Assembly: GCA_002715505.1 (NCBI GenBank)
Contig: PAZF01000002.1
Span: 1-64,000, forward strand
Length of the DNA stretch: 64,000 bases
Direction: 5' to 3'
From: Candidatus Pelagibacterales bacterium
GTDB lineage: Bacteria; Pseudomonadota; Alphaproteobacteria; TMED109
The notes under the pieces were generated by a model. It was not told the origin of the DNA. It did not search any database and saw nothing but the letters and a program-made list of their open reading frames with translations. Of this stretch, positions 18,247-27,784 are shown piece after piece; positions within the stretch are counted from its first letter, which is position 1; each line of letters starts with the position of its first letter. Made by a program: the position numbers and the translations under genes.

Positions 18247-20677
18247 TGTATGCTTCTTTTATTAATTCTTGCTCGATATTGTCTGTTTCATACCTTATAA
18301 TTTTATCATGTGATATTTTCTCGCTATAAAACTCCATGACTATAGGTATTGCAAAAGGTGAAATCTTTCTAAGCTCATTATGACGTATTTTATGTTGAAT
18401 TTTTTTAATAAATGCTTTTAATTTATCAAATTTAATCATATCATTTAATGCTTCATCTCTAGTAGCTTTTATAAGTATATGATTTCTTTCATATTTTTCT
18501 AAAACATCATAGATTAGATTTGAACTAAAATTTACTTGTTTGTGTGTTTTTAATTTACCGGGTAATTTTTTGTCTATTAATCCTGATATTACTGCAACAC
18601 TTTTAAAGTGTTTTTTTAATATAGATGTATTTTTAAGCCAGTTATTAAAGTTATTTTTTAATAAGTCACTGTTAAATAGTTTTTTAATATTTTTGAATTT
18701 TTTTACCGACCAAACAGCCAAAGCATAATCAGATGCTACAAAAGCTAATGGTTGACAGTTATATTCTTCAAGTTTTTGCATAATTAAAACACCAAGAGTT
18801 TGATTGGCATTTCTCCCCTGAAAAGTATATGAGACTATATAATTATTTCTATTCCTTTTAAAAGTTTCAATTAATAAACCATCTACAGGTGGCAATGAGG
18901 ATTCTCTCTTCTGAATTGATAGCCAATCTAAAATTTGATCTGGTAAATTAAACTTATTATAATTTTTTATCAAGCTTATAACACTTTTAGCAAGAAAAGA
19001 GCTTAAAGGGAGGTTGCCTCCAGCATAAGAGGGAATCTTGGGATGTTTTCCATTAGATTTTATTACTTCTACTCCCTTTTGGGATATTTTCTGAAAATTT
19101 AATATTAAGCCTGCAAATAAAAAAGTATCATCCTTCTGTAATTGATTAATAAAATACTCTTCTATGTAACCAAGCTTTTTATTCTTTAAGAATACAGGAA
19201 TTATTTCAGCTTCTACTATAGTCCCAAGATTCATTCTATATCTTTTTATAAAATTATTGTTTGATATAGAAAAAATATTTTTATTCTTCTTTAATCTAGA
19301 AAATAATTTGTAATTTTTTAGCACGTAACCTCCATTATGAACAAAACTTAGTACTGAGTTAAAACTCACTCTAGTTAAGTTTCTATATGGCCAGGTCTTT
19401 TTAACTTGCTTAAATAAATCCGATGCATCAAAGGGCTGACTACATGCTACTCCGTTAATATGTTGAGCTAAAACATCTAAACTTCCAATTTTTTCTGGAA
19501 TTTCTTCAATTTTATTTTTCTTTATAGCTTCTTTTGCAGCTAAACATTCTAGATATTCAAATCTATTTGTAGGAACTAAAATAGCTTTTGAGGCTTTATT
19601 AATGTTATGATTGCTTCTTCCAATCCTTTGAATTATTCTTATTATTCCCTTAGGTGCCCCTACTTGTATTACTAGATCTACGTTTCCCCAGTCTAAACCA
19701 AGTTCTAAGGAGCTGGTGGCAACAATGCAATTAATTTCCCCTTTAAACATTTTTTTTTCAATTTTTAATCTTAATTCCTTATCTAAACTTCCATGATGAA
19801 TTGCTATATTGAGATTAAATTTATTTATTTTCCATAAACTTTGGAATATAAATTCTGATTGTGCTCTAGTATTTACAAAAATAATTGTACTAGCATGATT
19901 TTTTATAATTGAGTAAATATCCTCAATTGCGTAAGAAGCCATATGACCAGACCATGGAATTGATTTAGCAGAATTGATAATACTAATTGAAATATCTTTG
20001 TTAATATTAGGATTTATACAAATTTTATTTTTTGAGTTTGAAAAATAATCCAAAGTTTTTTGTGCATTACTTACAGTTGCTGACAATCCTATTTTTACTG
20101 CTTTTTTAGAAAATGTTGATAGTCTAGCTAAATTTAATGCTAACAAGTCTCCTCTTTTTGTATGCATAATATTATGTAATTCGTCAATAATTATATATTT
20201 TATACCTAAAAAGTATTGATTTGAGTTTTTATATGACATTAATAATGCAAAAGACTCTGGGGTAGTAATTAAAAAATTTGGTGGATGTTTTAGTTGTTTT
20301 TTTTTGTGATAACTGGAGGTATCTCCAGTCCTAGACTCTATTTTTATGTTAAGTTTTGCTTCTTGAATTGGTGTTTCTAAATTTCTTTTAATATCATATA
20401 TTAATGATTTTATAGGAGATATATATAATGTAGTAAAGAAGCCTGTCTTAACATCATCCTTAAAGTTAATAATTGGCGTGATAAAAGCAGCAAGAGTTTT
20501 CCCAGTCCCTGTAGGAGCATTAATTAATATGTCCTTTTTTGCACAAACAGATTTATAAGATTGAATTTGATAATCATAATAATAATTTTTTTTTTTTTTA
20601 AGCCAATCTGTAAGAGGATGGGATTGGATTTTATCATTTAAGGTGCTATTTAATTTAAAATGAGTATAGTTTCCCAT
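18236..20677 (-). CDS. Ligase-associated DEXH-box helicase (Lhr-like)
   Basis: 813 aa superfamily 2 helicase. Walker A is INAPTGTGKTLAAF near residue 55; Walker B is IDELHNIMHTKRG near 165; SATV is motif III; the second RecA domain holds ATSSLELGLDWG and IQRIGRSNH. The ~400-residue C-terminal region is the winged-helix/Lhr-core type (PVDGLLIET, YTFQGRNANQTLG). This matches the ligase-associated helicase family (TIGR04121). Its first 18 bases overlap head-to-head with the start of the exonuclease on the other strand. Confidence 0.92.
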   Translation of the reverse strand: MGNYTHFKLNSTLNDKIQSHPLTDWLKKKKNYYYDYQIQSYKSVCAKKDILINAPTGTGKTLAAFITPIINFKDDVKTGFFTTLYISPIKSLIYDIKRNLETPIQEAKLNIKIESRTGDTSSYHKKKQLKHPPNFLITTPESFALLMSYKNSNQYFLGIKYIIIDELHNIMHTKRGDLLALNLARLSTFSKKAVKIGLSATVSNAQKTLDYFSNSKNKICINPNINKDISISIINSAKSIPWSGHMASYAIEDIYSIIKNHASTIIFVNTRAQSEFIFQSLWKINKFNLNIAIHHGSLDKELRLKIEKKMFKGEINCIVATSSLELGLDWGNVDLVIQVGAPKGIIRIIQRIGRSNHNINKASKAILVPTNRFEYLECLAAKEAIKKNKIEEIPEKIGSLDVLAQHINGVACSQPFDASDLFKQVKKTWPYRNLTRVSFNSVLSFVHNGGYVLKNYKLFSRLKKNKNIFSISNNNFIKRYRMNLGTIVEAEIIPVFLKNKKLGYIEEYFINQLQKDDTFLFAGLILNFQKISQKGVEVIKSNGKHPKIPSYAGGNLPLSSFLAKSVISLIKNYNKFNLPDQILDWLSIQKRESSLPPVDGLLIETFKRNRNNYIVSYTFQGRNANQTLGVLIMQKLEEYNCQPLAFVASDYALAVWSVKKFKNIKKLFNSDLLKNNFNNWLKNTSILKKHFKSVAVISGLIDKKLPGKLKTHKQVNFSSNLIYDVLEKYERNHILIKATRDEALNDMIKFDKLKAFIKKIQHKIRHNELRKISPFAIPIVMEFYSEKISHDKIIRYETDNIEQELIKEAYNVE

Positions 20678-21640
20678 AATTTATTTATCCAATCAATAAA
20701 TGCTTATATAGACCCTATTAAGCCTGTAGACAAGGCTATAATTACACATGCACATGCTGATCACGCTAGACCTAATCATAAAACCGTCTTAGCTACTGAG
20801 GATACAATCAATATTATGAAAATTAGGTATGGAAATGAATGCGCAAAAAATTTTCAAATTATTAAATATGGGGAAAAACTAGTAATTAATGACATCATAG
20901 TTTCTTTTTATCCTTCAGGACATATTCTTGGTAGTGCACAAATTCTCATAGAAAATAAAAACAATAAAATCTTAATTACTGGGGATTATAAAACTATTCC
21001 AGATGATACTACTGAAAGTTTTAAATTAGTAAAAACCGATACACTTATAACTGAAGCTACCTTTGGACTTCCAATTTTCAAACATCCAGATCCTGATAAA
21101 GAAATATTAAAACTTTTAGAATCAGTAAAAAATTTTTCAGAAAAACCACATATTGTAGGAGCATACGCTCTGGGCAAGGCTCAAAGAATAATAAGGCTCC
21201 TTAGAAAAGCAGGATATGATGAGATGATTTATATGCATGGTGCTATTGAAAAAATAAGTAATTATTATATTCAAAAAGGAATAATGTTAGGAAAATTAAA
21301 AAAAGTAGAAAAGGAGGACATTAAAAGTTTAAAGGGAAAAATTATAATTGCTCCTCCATCGGCTCTTAAAGACAGATGGATAAGAAAATTTGATAATGTA
21401 AGAACATGTTTGGCTTCAGGATGGATGATGATCAAACAAAGAGCTAAGCAAAGCAAAGTAGATTTACCTTTAGTCATTTCTGACCATGCAGATTGGAATG
21501 AATTAACTAATACAATAATTAATTGCCAAACTCAAAAGGTATGGATAACTCATGGTCGAGAAGATGCATTAAAATATTGGTGTGAAAAAAATAATATATA
21601 TGCTCAAGCGCTTTCACTTAAAGGAAAAGAAGAACATTGA
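20660..21640 (+). CDS. Ligase-associated MBL-fold exonuclease
   Basis: 326 aa metallo-beta-lactamase/beta-CASP nuclease of the SNM1/Artemis-like type (TIGR04122). Metal ligands are in ITHAHADHARP near residue 30, GHILGSAQI, ITGDYK and the late ISDHADW. Start at 20660 gives the expected N-terminus just before the DPIKPVDKAIITH segment. The stop TGA overlaps the ligase start. It likely processes DNA ends for the adjacent ligase (inference from module composition). Confidence 0.9.
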   Translation: MSIVSHNLFIQSINAYIDPIKPVDKAIITHAHADHARPNHKTVLATEDTINIMKIRYGNECAKNFQIIKYGEKLVINDIIVSFYPSGHILGSAQILIENKNNKILITGDYKTIPDDTTESFKLVKTDTLITEATFGLPIFKHPDPDKEILKLLESVKNFSEKPHIVGAYALGKAQRIIRLLRKAGYDEMIYMHGAIEKISNYYIQKGIMLGKLKKVEKEDIKSLKGKIIIAPPSALKDRWIRKFDNVRTCLASGWMMIKQRAKQSKVDLPLVISDHADWNELTNTIINCQTQKVWITHGREDALKYWCEKNNIYAQALSLKGKEEH

Positions 21641-23214
21641 TAAAATTTTCAAAGTTATTAGTACAGCTGATATACTGTAGTTCAAATAATGAAAAGGTAA
21701 AAATTATTATAAATTATCTTAATAAAGCAGATATTCAAGAAGCTGGCTTTGCTATTGCCGCCTTAACTAATAATTTAAAATTTAAAAATGTTAAAAATAA
21801 AACAGTTAAAGAAATAATAAATAAAAAAATTGATAAAACTTTATTTGATTTATCATACGACTACACAGGAGATCTTGCAGATACTATTTCTTTAATATGG
21901 GATAAAACTAAAAGTAACTCAGCATCTAGTAAGAGTATTGTTGATGTAGTTAAACAATTAAATAGCAATAATACAGATTTAGAAAAATATATTACAGACT
22001 TTTTAGATAGCAATTATGTTGACGTGAGATGGGCTTTTATAAAACTCCTTTTAGGGGGGTTTAGAGTTGGTGTATCAGCAAACTTGATTAAAAAAACACT
22101 TGCTGTTTATGGTAATAAAAATAAAGATGATATAGAAAAAATTTGGAATGGTTTATCCCCACCCTATTTAAATTTGATTAAATGGCTTAGAAATGAAGGA
22201 GAATATCCACAAATTAAAATGAGTGAAACATTCCATTCTATGATGTTAGCCAATTCTATTGACCTAAAAAAAGATCTTAATAAAATAAACTTAAATGAAT
22301 ATTTAGCTGAATATAAGTGGGATGGAATTAGAGTTCAAATAGTATGCAAAGAAAGTAAAACAAAAATTTACACTAGAACAGGAGAAGATATTACATATTC
22401 CTTTCCAGAAATAATATTAGATTTTAAGGAACTTGTAGTTTTAGATGGAGAATTGTTAGCAGGTAAAAATTTTACTCCTACTTCTTTTGGAGAGTTACAA
22501 AAAAGATTAAATAAAAAAAACCCATCAAAAAAATTATTATTTAATACGCCAGTTTTCGTAAGACTTTATGACATTTTATTCTATAAAGAAAAAGATATAA
22601 GAAATAAAAATCTTCTTTGTAGAAAAAAAAGTCTATACCAATGTTATGCTGATATAAAAAATAATATTAATTTTGACTTATCAGAAATGGTCAAATTTTG
22701 TGATTATAATTCCTTAAACAAAATATACGAAAATACTAAAACATCAAAATTTATTGAAGGACTTATGATAAAGAAAAAGACAAGCCTTTATGTGCCTGGC
22801 AGAAGAAAAAATTTGTGGTTAAAATGGAAAAGATCCCCTAGGTACATTGATGTAATAATTATGTATGCTCAAAGAGGCCATGGCAAAAGAAGTTCTTTTT
22901 ATTCTGACTTTACATTAGGGATTTTTAATAATAATAATATTGTACCTATAGCAAAGGCCTATTCTGGCTACACTGACAAAGAATTAAAACTTTTAGATAA
23001 ATTTGTTAGAAATAATACCATAAAGAAGTTTGGACCAGTCAGAGAAGTAAAAAAAATATTAGTTGTAGAATTAGCATTTGATTCTATGCAAGAAAGCAAT
23101 AGGCATAAATCTGGGATTTCACTAAGATTTCCAAGATTTCATAGAATTAGATGGGATAAACCTAGTGATGAAATTCTATCTTTAGATCAAATTAAGTTAG
23201 AGTTTATGAATTAA
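21637..23214 (+). CDS. ATP-dependent DNA ligase (repair-module type)
   Basis: 525 aa. The adenylated Lys is K227 in AEYKWDGIR, followed by YTRTGEDIT, VVLDGEL, EGLMIKKK and the final LWLKWKR motif V region; an N-terminal ~200-residue DNA-binding domain precedes. This is the ligase family (TIGR04120) found with the exonuclease, helicase and PdeM. The start is a TTG inside TTGA, overlapping the exonuclease stop, with AAGGAAAAGAAGAA upstream, so translation is coupled. The 3' end overlaps the next minus-strand gene by 11 bases. Confidence 0.92.
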   Translation: MIKFSKLLVQLIYCSSNNEKVKIIINYLNKADIQEAGFAIAALTNNLKFKNVKNKTVKEIINKKIDKTLFDLSYDYTGDLADTISLIWDKTKSNSASSKSIVDVVKQLNSNNTDLEKYITDFLDSNYVDVRWAFIKLLLGGFRVGVSANLIKKTLAVYGNKNKDDIEKIWNGLSPPYLNLIKWLRNEGEYPQIKMSETFHSMMLANSIDLKKDLNKINLNEYLAEYKWDGIRVQIVCKESKTKIYTRTGEDITYSFPEIILDFKELVVLDGELLAGKNFTPTSFGELQKRLNKKNPSKKLLFNTPVFVRLYDILFYKEKDIRNKNLLCRKKSLYQCYADIKNNINFDLSEMVKFCDYNSLNKIYENTKTSKFIEGLMIKKKTSLYVPGRRKNLWLKWKRSPRYIDVIIMYAQRGHGKRSSFYSDFTLGIFNNNNIVPIAKAYSGYTDKELKLLDKFVRNNTIKKFGPVREVKKILVVELAFDSMQESNRHKSGISLRFPRFHRIRWDKPSDEILSLDQIKLEFMN

Positions 23215-23905
23215 TTATTTTTTTTCTAATATAATACACACCTAGGTACACTAAAGGTGTATCAATCGCTGCAAATAATATTTTTATAATGTAATTACAT
23301 ATAATTATTTGAATAATTGTATTTTTATCTAGGTTCATGCCTAAACCTAGGAATATTGAGTTGACTATTACAGTGTCTACTAACTGCGAAAACATAGTAG
23401 ATAAGTTATTTCTTAACCATAAAAATTTAGAATTAGTTAACTTTTTTATGAGGTGAAAAATTCTTATATCAATTAGTTGTGCTACAAGATAGGCTGTCAT
23501 AGAGGCAAATATTAATATTCCTGGTAGTGCAAATACTGAATTAAAAGCTTGACTCATTTCGTCTAGAGTATTATAAGGAGAGCCACTTAACCAAGCATCA
23601 GAGGGCTTAAGGTTTATTACTATAGTAATAACTATAAGAGAAAGTAGACTACAAAAGAAACCACTGAGCACTAAAAGATTTGCCTTTTTTTTTCCAAAAA
23701 TTTCACTTGTTATATCAGTTACTAAAAATGTAATTGGGTAAGTTATTATGCCTGCTGTAAAGGCTAGAGGAAAACCAAATAGGCCATTAGGCAATGACTG
23801 ATCAAAAAGGACAAAAATTTTAGTTCCTATAATATTAGTTAAAACTAACATTACAACAAAAATTGTCATTAAAAGAGAATAAGTCTTTGCACTATTTTCA
23901 TTCAT
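23204..23905 (-). CDS. Queuosine precursor transporter (YhhQ/VUT family)
   Basis: 233 aa integral membrane protein with about six membrane segments. FPLAFTAGIITYPITFLVTD and EIFGKK in the first third, and LVAQLIDIRIFH later, are typical of the QPTR/YhhQ family, which imports queuine precursors (preQ0/preQ1) for tRNA modification. No queuosine biosynthesis gene is nearby. The end overlaps the ligase 3' end by 11 bases. Confidence 0.88.
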   Translation of the reverse strand: MNENSAKTYSLLMTIFVVMLVLTNIIGTKIFVLFDQSLPNGLFGFPLAFTAGIITYPITFLVTDITSEIFGKKKANLLVLSGFFCSLLSLIVITIVINLKPSDAWLSGSPYNTLDEMSQAFNSVFALPGILIFASMTAYLVAQLIDIRIFHLIKKLTNSKFLWLRNNLSTMFSQLVDTVIVNSIFLGLGMNLDKNTIIQIIICNYIIKILFAAIDTPLVYLGVYYIRKKIINS

Positions 23906-23944
23906 TTCTTAATATAAATACATTATTTAATACATTTTTAAAAT

Positions 23945-24361
23945 ATGATTTGGAAAAAAAATACAAACTTAGAAAATATAAATACCTCACTGAAGAATAC
24001 CATGGCTGATTTTCTTAATATCAAAATTATTGAAATATCAGAAAACACGATAGTTGCTACCATGCCTGTTTTCGAAAAAACTATTCAACCATTTGGTATT
24101 TTACATGGAGGAGCGTCTGTTGTACTTGCAGAAACAATTGGCAGTCTAGCATCAAATTTATGTCTTGAAGAAAATAACTTCTCAGTAGGTTTAGATATAA
24201 ACGCAAACCACATTAAATCTGTAAATAACGGATATGTTACAGGTATAACAAAACCATTACACTTAGGAAAAAGCACCCATGTTTGGGAAATAAAAATAGC
24301 ACAAGAAGATAAGATGACTTGTATTTCTAGGTTAACTACAGCAATATTAAGAAAAAAATAG
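23945..24361 (+). CDS. PaaI/MenI-type hotdog thioesterase
   Basis: 138 aa single hotdog domain. The motif ILHGGASVVLAETIGSLAS carries the conserved HGG and catalytic Glu of PaaI-like acyl-CoA thioesterases; LDINANHIKSVNNGYVTG is the typical second part. It precedes an acyl-CoA synthetase by ~100 bases on the same strand, so hydrolysis of an acyl- or aryl-CoA is likely; the substrate is unknown. Confidence 0.85.
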   Translation: MIWKKNTNLENINTSLKNTMADFLNIKIIEISENTIVATMPVFEKTIQPFGILHGGASVVLAETIGSLASNLCLEENNFSVGLDINANHIKSVNNGYVTGITKPLHLGKSTHVWEIKIAQEDKMTCISRLTTAILRKK

Positions 24362-24417
24362 TGCTAAGTTGTTGTATTACGATGAGGGAGAAGTGAATAG
24401 AATTCAACTTAGCACTA
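24359..24417 (+). repeat. 13-bp perfect inverted repeat with structured 33-base loop
   Basis: TAGTGCTAAGTTG (24359-24371) is matched exactly by its reverse complement at 24405-24417. A further TATT/AATA pairing is possible inside the loop, leaving a purine-rich apex. It overlaps the thioesterase stop codon and lies ~45 bases before the acyl-CoA synthetase gene. There is no T-run after it, so it is not a classical intrinsic terminator. Function unknown. Confidence 0.7.
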
Positions 24418-24463
24418 AATTATATTCGAAAAATAAACTGTTTTAGATCAATAATATTGAAAA

Positions 24464-26113
24464 ATGTTAAAAAAAGAAAATAAATATATATATAACAGTA
24501 CTATAAGATCAGTTTTTAATAAAATATATAAGAAATATCCTGATAATATTTTTTTAGCAAGTGAAAGCTGTAGTTTTAATAATATTTCTAGAGAGTATTC
24601 ATTTAAGGATGTAAAAAAACATATAAAAAATAATATATTTTTTTTTAAAAAATGTGAATTATCTACAGGAGATAGAATAGCAGTAGTAGTAGGAAATAAT
24701 CCAGAATACTTTATATTAAAGCTATCTTTAAATTATTTTGGTCTATCCTGTATACCTATTAACAATGAACTTAGTGCCAAAGAAATTTATTTTATAATAA
24801 AAAATGCTGATCCAAAATATATAATTTTTTCATTAAACAACAAAAAGCTTATTAAAAATGCGATCACTGTAAAAGAAAAGTTAACTGTAGGTTTTATTAG
24901 CTTTAATTCTAATAAATTGAGTTTAGTGAAAAAAAATATAAATAGAAAAAAAAAGATTATTAAAAATTTTAATTCTAAACTCGAGTCAAGTATATTATAT
25001 ACATCTGGTACCACTGGAGAGCCTAAGGGATGTATTTTGACTAATGAATATGAGATTAATGCAGGATATTCTTATGCTAAAAAAAAAGGTCTTATTTCCT
25101 TTAAATTAGGCAAGGAACGCCTATTTAATTGTCTTCCAGTGCATCATGTTAATTCTGGAGTTTTATCACTATTTGCAATGCTGATGACAGCAAATTGTCA
25201 AATACAAGCTGAAAGGTTTAGTGTAAAAAATTTTTGGAAGGAAATAAACTCAAGCAAAGCTACTATTTTTCATTATCTAGGTGTAATGGTTCCTTTATTA
25301 CTTAAAACTAAAAAAAGCTTTTATGAAAAAAATACAATTTTGAGACTTGGAGTAGGAGCAGGCATAGAACCAGATTTACATCAAAGCTTTGAGGAAAGAT
25401 TTAAGGTAACAATGATAGAGCTTTGGGGTATGACAGAAATGGTTAGATGTATTTTTGATTATAAAAAAAATCGTAAAATAGGAAAAAGATGTTTTGGTAA
25501 AATCTCTTATGGATTAGAAAGCAAAGTAGTAGACACAAAGGGTAACGAAATAATTAATTCAGAAGGATTATTACTAATAAGATTTAACAAAAAAAATCCA
25601 AAAACAGGATTTTTCACTGAATATAATAAGAATAAATTAGCAACAAAAAAAGTTTGGAAAAATAATTGGTTTAATACAGGAGATATAGTTAAGAAGGATG
25701 AAAAAGGATATCATTATTTTGTAGATAGAGCTAAAAATATAATTAGGAGATCCGGAGAAAACATTTCTTCAGCTGAAGTTGAACAGTCTTTGCTGAGACT
25801 GAATTATATTAGAAACTGCGCAGTAATACAAAAAAAGCATGATATCTATGAAGAAGAAGTTTTTGCTTTTATAGTTACAATGAAAGAAGTGAAAGAAAAT
25901 CTTAGCCTTGGAAAAAGAATTCTAAAAGATTTAAAGACAGACTTAGCTTATTTTAAATTACCCTGCTACATAAAATTTATAAAAACCCTGCCCATTACTT
26001 CTTCTCAAAAAACAAATAGAGGAAAATTAAAAGAGAAAGTTTTATCTTATAAAAAAAATGAATATTTAAATTTAGAAAATTATAAAAGAAGCTTGAAAAA
26101 TATATTTAATTAA
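24464..26113 (+). CDS. AMP-forming acyl-CoA synthetase
   Basis: 549 aa ANL-superfamily enzyme. The phosphate-binding loop is ILYTSGTTGEPKGC near residue 180; motif YxMTE appears as LWGMTEM; WFNTGD and DRAKNIIRRSGENIS mark the C-terminal hinge; the catalytic Lys is near the end in KTNRGKLK. It would activate a carboxylic acid to its CoA ester; the closest look is crotonobetaine/carnitine- or fatty-acid-type ligases, but the substrate cannot be read. Its end overlaps the hydratase-like gene by 8 bases on the other strand. Confidence 0.9.
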   Translation: MLKKENKYIYNSTIRSVFNKIYKKYPDNIFLASESCSFNNISREYSFKDVKKHIKNNIFFFKKCELSTGDRIAVVVGNNPEYFILKLSLNYFGLSCIPINNELSAKEIYFIIKNADPKYIIFSLNNKKLIKNAITVKEKLTVGFISFNSNKLSLVKKNINRKKKIIKNFNSKLESSILYTSGTTGEPKGCILTNEYEINAGYSYAKKKGLISFKLGKERLFNCLPVHHVNSGVLSLFAMLMTANCQIQAERFSVKNFWKEINSSKATIFHYLGVMVPLLLKTKKSFYEKNTILRLGVGAGIEPDLHQSFEERFKVTMIELWGMTEMVRCIFDYKKNRKIGKRCFGKISYGLESKVVDTKGNEIINSEGLLLIRFNKKNPKTGFFTEYNKNKLATKKVWKNNWFNTGDIVKKDEKGYHYFVDRAKNIIRRSGENISSAEVEQSLLRLNYIRNCAVIQKKHDIYEEEVFAFIVTMKEVKENLSLGKRILKDLKTDLAYFKLPCYIKFIKTLPITSSQKTNRGKLKEKVLSYKKNEYLNLENYKRSLKNIFN

Positions 26114-26966
26114 CTGTAACTTTTATTACATGCTTTTCGTCAGTATAGCCCTCAAAATAGTATTTAAATGTATTCTTAGTTAATGGAAACAATTTACCTA
26201 CTGAGCCTAAGCTTATTCTATCACCTTTTTTCAAAGCTATTCCCTTAGTATTGAATTCTTCAATTAACCATTTTAAAACATTTAGAGGATTACCCATTAA
26301 ATTACTGGTATTAGCATTTTGAATAATATTATTGTCTTTATCCAAAAAAATAGTATTTAAGTTAGAAAGTTTTTCTACTCCCTCTTTGTCATTTGAAAAT
26401 TTTATGCCCTCAGCCATTATCATTTTAGTTGCCAACATATTTGCTGCTATAAGCATGTTTCCGTTAATTTTTGTTCCTTCTTTAAATCTTAAAGCAGGAA
26501 TTTCTATAAATGGATGGATGCTAGAAATATTCTTAATAATTTCCAGTTTGGTAGTTGCTTTCATGATTTTTGAGTCTTTTACAATAACCAAAATATCAGG
26601 CTCGATAAAAGTTCTATAGCCGAAATCTCTTGCTATGGTACTATTATTAGGCAAAAACATATGCTTATAAAGAACTCCTGTGGCTGGTGTGTTAATTTTA
26701 AATCTGTCTTGAAGAGCTTTGCCGGTAAACCCTACTTTGTATCCTATTTTGTCATTATGTTTTTTTTTAATTAAATAGTTTAACTTTTCTTGTGCACAGT
26801 AAGCTTCATCCAAAGCAATATTCTCTTTAATTATCTTAATTGGTTCTGTAGGAAATCCAGCTAAGAATTGCTTAGCTTGAGAAAAAGATATGCAGTCATG
26901 GGCGTTTACGCCAACTAGAAATAAAAAATATAATAAAAAAAATTTAAAATAATAAGTAGATATCAT
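26106..26966 (-). CDS. Exported 2-keto-4-pentenoate hydratase-like protein
   Basis: 286 aa. After a clear signal peptide (residues 1-22, ending VNA) comes a MhpD/fumarylacetoacetase-related fold: KIGYKVGFTGKALQ, TGVLYKHMF, FIEPDILV and HPFIEIPALRF with metal-binding Glu residues. Cytosolic relatives hydrate 2-hydroxypentadienoate in aromatic degradation; this one is sent to the periplasm, so its reaction is uncertain. It overlaps the cyclophilin gene by 4 bases (ATGA), forming an operon. Confidence 0.8.
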   Translation of the reverse strand: MISTYYFKFFLLYFLFLVGVNAHDCISFSQAKQFLAGFPTEPIKIIKENIALDEAYCAQEKLNYLIKKKHNDKIGYKVGFTGKALQDRFKINTPATGVLYKHMFLPNNSTIARDFGYRTFIEPDILVIVKDSKIMKATTKLEIIKNISSIHPFIEIPALRFKEGTKINGNMLIAANMLATKMIMAEGIKFSNDKEGVEKLSNLNTIFLDKDNNIIQNANTSNLMGNPLNVLKWLIEEFNTKGIALKKGDRISLGSVGKLFPLTKNTFKYYFEGYTDEKHVIKVTVN

Positions 26967-27520
26967 TTTTTTGATTTAGTTTTTACAGTAACTAATTTCA
27001 TTTTTATAATTTTATCAGGTTCACCAACAATTTCACCATTTCCTCCTTCACCTTTTTTAATCATATCCACAAATTTCATGCCTTTTATTACTTGCCCCCA
27101 TATCGTGTATTGGCCATCCAACCATGATGACTCTTGAAAACAAATAAAAAATTGACTATCTGCACTGTTCGGATCCATAGCTCTTGCCATTGAAACAGTT
27201 CCTCTTACATGTTTTTCTGAAGAAAATTCTGCATCTATATTTTGCCCGGAACCTCCAGTTCCATTACCTGATGGATCTCCACCTTGAGCCATAAATCCAT
27301 CTATGACTCTATGAAAAACCAAACCATCGTAAAATCCTGAATTTACTAATTCGCTTATTCTTTTTACATGATTAGGAGCTAAATCAGGTCTAAGTTTAAT
27401 GATTACATTCCCGTCCTTTAATTTCATTTGTATATGATCTTTGGCAGACATCAAATTAGAGTACAGTAATAAGCATCCAAGTAAAAGAAATAATTTTTTT
27501 AGATATACTCTTAAAATCAT
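26963..27520 (-). CDS. Periplasmic peptidyl-prolyl cis-trans isomerase (cyclophilin)
   Basis: 185 aa with an N-terminal signal peptide (to about LMSA). The cyclophilin active site is intact: FHRVIDGFMAQGGDP (Arg, Phe, Met, Gln) and QFFICFQESSWLDGQYTIWG (Phe and Trp). It speeds prolyl isomerisation of exported proteins. First gene of a two-gene operon with the exported hydratase-like protein. Confidence 0.93.
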   Translation of the reverse strand: MILRVYLKKLFLLLGCLLLYSNLMSAKDHIQMKLKDGNVIIKLRPDLAPNHVKRISELVNSGFYDGLVFHRVIDGFMAQGGDPSGNGTGGSGQNIDAEFSSEKHVRGTVSMARAMDPNSADSQFFICFQESSWLDGQYTIWGQVIKGMKFVDMIKKGEGGNGEIVGEPDKIIKMKLVTVKTKSKK

Positions 27521-27562
27521 ATATTATAATATACTATTAATATTAATTTTTAAAAGATTTAA

Positions 27563-27784
27563 ATGTCAGATTCTAAAATATTTAATAAAAACCTTCAAGT
27601 TCTTAGAAATAGGGTTAAACAAAGAAGAAAACAAGAATTATATGACATGATGAATGAAGAAAATAATTCTATTCAAGATAAAATAGCTTTAATTAAAATG
27701 TCATTTTCAGAGTTAGATCAAAAAGAACTAACAGATAGTTTTAAGACTCTTATTAAAAGCGACAATCAAACTAAAGAGGAATGA
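27563..27784 (+). CDS. Small hypothetical protein, 73 aa
   Basis: Not recognised. A charged, helical protein (VLRNRVKQRRKQELYDMM near residues 13-30) with no signal peptide or membrane segment. An overlapping frame that starts upstream at 27441 has lower plausibility because it covers the promoter region of the cyclophilin gene. The end overlaps the convergent membrane-protein gene by 14 bases. Confidence 0.5.
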   Translation: MSDSKIFNKNLQVLRNRVKQRRKQELYDMMNEENNSIQDKIALIKMSFSELDQKELTDSFKTLIKSDNQTKEE

